A stretch of DNA of 64,000 bases, from contig JAVYIG010001603.1 of assembly GCA_035222895.1 (NCBI GenBank), positions 124,001 to 188,000 on the forward strand, given 5' to 3'. This document shows positions 59,537-64,000 of the stretch, piece after piece (position 1 is the first letter of the stretch; the number at the start of each line of letters is the position of its first letter). The notes under the pieces were generated by a model. It was not told the DNA's origin. It worked only from the letters and a program-made list of their open reading frames with translations, and did no database searches. Both the position numbers and the translations under genes were made by a program. The DNA comes from Strongylocentrotus droebachiensis (taxonomy: Eukaryota > Echinodermata > Echinoidea > Camarodonta > Strongylocentrotidae).

Positions 59537-60216
59537 AGAGCATGTGTGTGTGTGGGTGGATGGGATGTGAGTGTGGATGGTGTTTGAATACATATACGTG
59601 TGTGGATGTGATGTGAGTGTGTGTGGGGTTTGAGTAAGTGTGTGTGGATGGGGAGTGCGTGGGTGAGTTTATAAAAGTGTTTGTGGATGAGATGTGAGTG
59701 TGTGGGGTGTGATTAAGTGTGCGTGGGTGGGATGTGAGTGTGTGGGGTGTGAGTAAGTGTGTTTGGATGGGATGTGAGTGTGTGAGTGTATACAAGTGTG
59801 GGTGGATGGGGGGTTTTGGGATGAGTTTATAAAAGTGTTTGTGGATGAGATGTGAGTGTGTCGGGTGTGATTAAGTGAGCGTGGGTGGGATGTGAGTGTG
59901 TGGGGTGTGAGTAAGTTTGTTTGGATGGGATGTGAGTGTGTGAGTGTATAAAAGTGTGTGTGGATGGGATGTGAGTGTGGATGGGGTTTGAGTAAGTGTG
60001 GATGGGGTTCGAGTACATGTAAGTGTGTGTAGATGGAATGTAAGTGTGTGTGGGGTTAGAGTAAGTGTGTGTGGATGATATGTGAGTGGGGATGGGGTTT
60101 GAGTAAGTGTGTGAGGATGGGATGTGAGTGTGTGTGGGTGGGGTGTGATTATATGTGTGAGAATGGGATGTGTGTGTGTGTGAGAATGGGATGCGAGTGT
60201 GTGTGGGTGGGGTGTG
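59537..60216. repeat. GT-rich minisatellite with higher-order duplication
   Basis: Units of the type GTGGATGGGATGTGAGTGTG repeat over about 680 bp. A larger block (GAGTTTATAAAAGTGTTTGTGG onwards) at about 59661 recurs at about 59823, a higher-order period near 160-175 bp. The minus strand gives Thr/His/Pro/Ser-rich frames of over 130 codons that are by-products. Confidence 0.93.
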
Positions 60217-60496
60217 TAAATGCACAGACTGTTGTACGAGATTACGTCTTGTACTTTGGACACACGATAATACTGCTTACACAAAAAACCTCTATGTTTT
60301 GTAATCTGTGCAAAACAGAAAAATAATACATTTTATCTTACTTTTGATACATTACTATTATTTTGTCACTTGATATTTCAATATTATGCTTTCTTGAATA
60401 AACAGTCTCTCAATAGCTGATTCCTTTGTGAAACATTGTTTTATAATAAAAACAAGAAAATTAAAGTCAAAAGTTGCATGGTTATATCAGTATTCC

Positions 60497-60690
60497 CATC
60501 ATGTTAATTCTGTATAAACGTTCGACTGTCGCAGGTACGATGAAATATAAACAAAACACGTATACATATACATATACGTATACGTATATGTATATATACA
60601 CAATGTTAATTCTGTATAAACGTTCGACTGTCGCAGGTATGATGAAATATAAACAAAACACGTATATGTATATATACACAATGTCTTTTC
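60497..60690. repeat. Tandem duplication of ~90-105 bp with TA/CG dinucleotide spacer
   Basis: TGTTAATTCTGTATAAACG through AACAAAACACGTATA occurs twice (about 60501 and 60603). The first copy is followed by a longer TATACG/TATATG run. Confidence 0.88.
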
Positions 60691-61096
60691 CATGATAGAT
60701 TACAGAAGAAAAATCTAACATTGCAATCATCGACAAACTGTTTTACTATGACCACAGCACAATATTCCATGCCACTGCCGAGAAAACTCACGATCTTGAA
60801 GAAGAAAAAATAATCGTTTCCACTCTCACGAGAGTAAGTCGGAATAATTAAAATCTAAGCCAGCGAGAATGTTGAGAATTACCATCGAGCCACTTCAATC
60901 TAGTTTGATTCTATCGTTGAATTTGATGAAACATATTAATCAGAATTTTTCTCCTCTACTTCTATCTATAGGCCCATCATCAGACGAGCCGCCTTGCTAG
61001 TTCATGCTTGTCGCTAGGAATTCTCATTTTAGTTCAAAGCTCGTTCCGACAAATTAAAGTAATTCAACTGGAAGATGGGATAGCCCTGTGATATTG

Positions 61097-61535
61097 CAGT
61101 AAAGTGGCGGATCCGGGGGAGAGGGAGGGGTTGCGTGAGGCACCGCCCCTTTGTTTCGGGGGCACTTTTTATAGGTATTGACGTATATGGTTACGATCGG
61201 GTCCTCCCGATTCTTAAGCGGAGTCCTTATGATAATGTATATGCCCATTGCGCTAGAGATGTCATTTCGATTACGCTAATTTTTACCTACGCTAAACCTG
61301 ACGAAGTAAATTCGTGCATGCGTCAGTGATTAAAGCAAAGTTTTTTGTTTATTCCTTCTTGGCATGCACTTTTATTGTCACCCTCACACGATGCGTCAAA
61401 CATGGTAAGACCGCGCCAGTTACAGACACGGCCCTGCGTCAACAAAATGACGACTCGCAATGAAACACGCTGGCGGAAAGTGGGGTGGTTTGGAGACGCA
61501 TCCCTTTATTTCAAAAGCCTGGATCCGCTAAAATG
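61097..61535. mobile_element. Possible hAT-like non-autonomous element
   Basis: Left CAGTAAAGTGGCGGATCCGG and right CCTGGATCCGCTAAAATG form an imperfect inverted pair of the GGCGGATCC type seen in hAT-derived repeats. Target duplication not identified and boundaries uncertain. Confidence 0.4.
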
Positions 61536-61580
61536 TTGAAGACAGCGCAATAATAATTCGTACCTAGCAGAGGTAGCTTG

Positions 61581-61849
61581 CACTATGAGCATGACGGACA
61601 AAGAAAGAGGATACAATGTACAGTTCCTCATTCTACCCTTAACAATTGCTGCGGTAGACAAAGGAACATCCCTTCACTGCTATTATGTAAAAATGTGTAG
61701 AACAGGTGAATATGCATGTGACACATGTTCTACACATTTTTACACAATAGAAGTGAAGGGATGTTCCTTTGTCTACCACAGTCATTTTTGAGGGTAGAAT
61801 GAGGAACTGTATATTTTGTCCTCTTTCTTTGTCCGTCATGTTTATAGTG
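61581..61849. mobile_element. CACTA (EnSpm)-like palindromic MITE, copy 2
   Basis: Same family as 46576-46834: begins CACTATGAGCATGACGG, ends CATGTTTATAGTG, and is flanked by the 3-bp repeat TTG (61578-61580, 61850-61852). Arms of about 120 bp with AACATCCCTTCACTGC and TGTAAAAATGTGTAGAACA in common with copy 1. Confidence 0.82.
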
Positions 61850-61852
61850 TTG

Positions 61853-64000
61853 CATCCCACGATTCCACTTATCGCCCTATATGGAATCCGATCACAGATA
61901 AAATGTGAGGAGCGCGACACGGATCGATTGAGTGAAATGACGGAGGGATAAGGTGAAAAGATCAAGGGCTTGGAGCGTCGTGAATACAGGTTACAAGAAC
62001 AGTGATACAATCATATCTATTTGGGCGCTGCACGAGTTCAACCGACGGTTAAGGCATGTACGGGTGTATCTAGATATCAATCAAGATCTGATTATAGATA
62101 GTGTGTATCTACGCCCCCAGCGTCTGCTCGGGCTAGGACAAGAGCATGAGGGGGAGAGTATGATTTATTCTTATTATCTGCAATCTAGATCCTTATATGC
62201 TTGTGGATGACTCGCAATGTCGAATGTTTTGAGGGCACTTTCGTGACGCTCATACCCAAATTGCGTCATACATTTTGCCTTCTGATTCTTGATTTATATC
62301 GAAAGCTCGGAGTTTCTATTTTTTATAGTATGCACCTCATCATGCTTAGATGTGGACCGAGTCATGACGTGTAAAGAGGAAGTTCCAAAACGTACTTTTT
62401 CATAAGTCACTCATAATATGTATCATGATAATTAATATTTGAAGGTGTGCATATTTTAGGTAAAACTTTGAATGCCAATGTAATACCACCTCAAAAAGCA
62501 TGTAATTTGCATAAATTAGCATAATTAACCATAACGACGTGATTTAAATTCAGTGGGTTCTCTGTGGGAACTTAAGCTCTGGGCCTGATAGATACCCGAA
62601 GAAACTGTGGTGCTATTCTCCGCTGTGTCCCCTACACCATAACTATATGGGCTTTAGGAACTAGACTATTCAATCTAACATTTAACAAATATAATTGTAA
62701 ACATGTTTCCCCATAGACTGGAGGATGATATTGAAGTTGAACTTCTTACTTATGGGTGTAATCGTATCCGCAAGCCCTCCTTGTTTGTGTCACAGTGATA
62801 ATACTATTAGACTTTGGTCGAAAAACACTTTTTGTTTTTTAAATAGAAGGTGAAAAGGCCTGTTGTTTAACATCTAACGTCTTACAAGGAACAATAGGTT
62901 ATCAAAATGTAATGGATAAGTGAATGTAAAACCGTCAGTTGTTTTGATGTCAAGGAACTTTTGATCCCAAACATGATTGGGTTTGATAAGCTTCCCCTCG
63001 TGAGATCACAATACGTACTTGGTTTTACCAATAACCTATAGCTCAAGGAGTGATGCCTTCTCTTTTCTTGTACGGATTTATATCTACCCACACCTGCGGC
63101 AGAGGCGTTCATGACCACGACTCACTTCGTTCCGGATGTGACGTCAGGTTATCTCACATAAACCGGGGCCGGAAATGGAGACAGAAGTTGTACAACCCAT
63201 AATACGCCTTATTAATATAGGACATTTAACAATCCTCTGCCCGTGGACTGCAATACCCCAGCACATCATAACCATCGATCTATTATAATGTATATTTCTT
63301 ATATCCGGCCTTTTCCTGTAACTTTCTGAAATTATGTTAAAGGCTATTGCAAAATGAGAATGAAACAGTGATTTTAAGAACTGGCATATGGGCTATTGCA
63401 TGTATAGGCTCGATTTGCGTAGGCAACAACGCAATCGATATGACCCTTCATGTGCGACGGGTATGATGCTACATTGTAAGGAAATCGGAATTGTTACATC
63501 CCCTTCTTCCCTCCCGGCAGATATTGCATTAGAATCACCCCAATACACCATGCCACTTAAATAATTAACCTGAACATATTTTGATGGAAATCAAGAAAAC
63601 ATATCAATAAATAAACGTTTCAAAGGCGCCTCTGCCAAAGTACACGATCTGCACCTAAGGCAAAGGATGTTTCGAAAGTAAAAAGATCTTTAGAGAATCC
63701 GAAAGAATCAGAACATCCAAAGGGACTTCCTTTACGAATGTGAGGTTGATTCCGGATGAAGTTCTGCCGCAAGGAAGAAAAGAGACAAGACAAACTGTTT
63801 GTGCCAAATCGTTGAGATTTACTGAAAGATAAGGCTGAAGTTTGTTGAGTTTAAACAAAATGAGTTCGTAGTGTTTGTAATCTAGCTGTTATGCCACTGT
63901 CTGCGTTTGTGTGCCGTTACCAATAATAAAACAAAAATATATGGATTCATTCAAGCAATCTTCCATGACATCAACGTACATATCGTTTCCATATTCAAAT
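61853..64000. other. Non-coding to the window end, no gene seen
   Basis: AT-rich sequence with short ORFs lacking recognisable domains. I looked here on the minus strand for the first exon of the receptor without success. Confidence 0.5.

Noticed and set aside
59827-60284. Minus-strand Thr/His/Pro/Ser-rich ORFs of 132-137 codons
   Set aside because: Translation of the GT minisatellite in several frames, no start context or domain.

Overview
This is AT-rich animal genomic DNA with interrupted genes, tRNA-derived SINEs, many short non-autonomous DNA transposons, satellites and microsatellites. A sea urchin (Echinoidea) is the best guess. The reasons are two deuterostome/invertebrate-type genes, a foldback element built like the TU elements described from Strongylocentrotus, and histone-type 3' end signals with the sea-urchin-style downstream purine element. 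The species cannot be fixed from the sequence alone.

Two real protein-coding genes are visible and they converge tail to tail. On the + strand (about 337-1820) lies the terminal coding exon of a six-finger C2H2 transcription factor of the ZNF362/ZNF384-Rotund-LIN-29 family, followed by a long AT-rich 3' UTR and downstream region. On the - strand lie the four 3'-most coding exons of a class C GPCR related to metabotropic glutamate receptors: 38930-38615, 18342-18154, 17235-16852 and 14859-13556. I placed their splice sites by reading frame. All internal junctions after the first are phase 1, and the joined product runs from the middle of the Venus-flytrap domain through the cysteine-rich domain and seven membrane segments to the stop. 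The signal peptide and first part of the ligand-binding domain are not recognisable up to base 64000.

The rest is intron or intergenic DNA with a dense mobile-element record. It includes Tc1/mariner-like MITEs with TA targets (3502-3677, 10265-10435, 7001-7138, 19156-19348), several TTAA-target families (27674, 49065, 49951, 51466, 55319, 56789, perhaps 54267), two copies of a CACTA-terminus palindrome with 3-bp target duplications (46576, 61581; the first is nested cleanly in a SINE), a TU/foldback element (20563-20936), and seven SINEs or fragments. Tandem arrays are a ~160-bp satellite (24764-26593), a ~221-bp array (29660-30530) and a GT-rich minisatellite (59537-60216).

The most unusual item is a repeat present in inverted copies at 19156-19348 and about 39110-39284. 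Between mariner-like ends it carries a histone-mRNA-type 3' stem-loop (6-bp stem, TTTC loop) followed at 9 nt by CAAGAAAGA, with no histone gene nearby. No CRISPR array, rRNA gene or convincing functional tRNA gene was seen.
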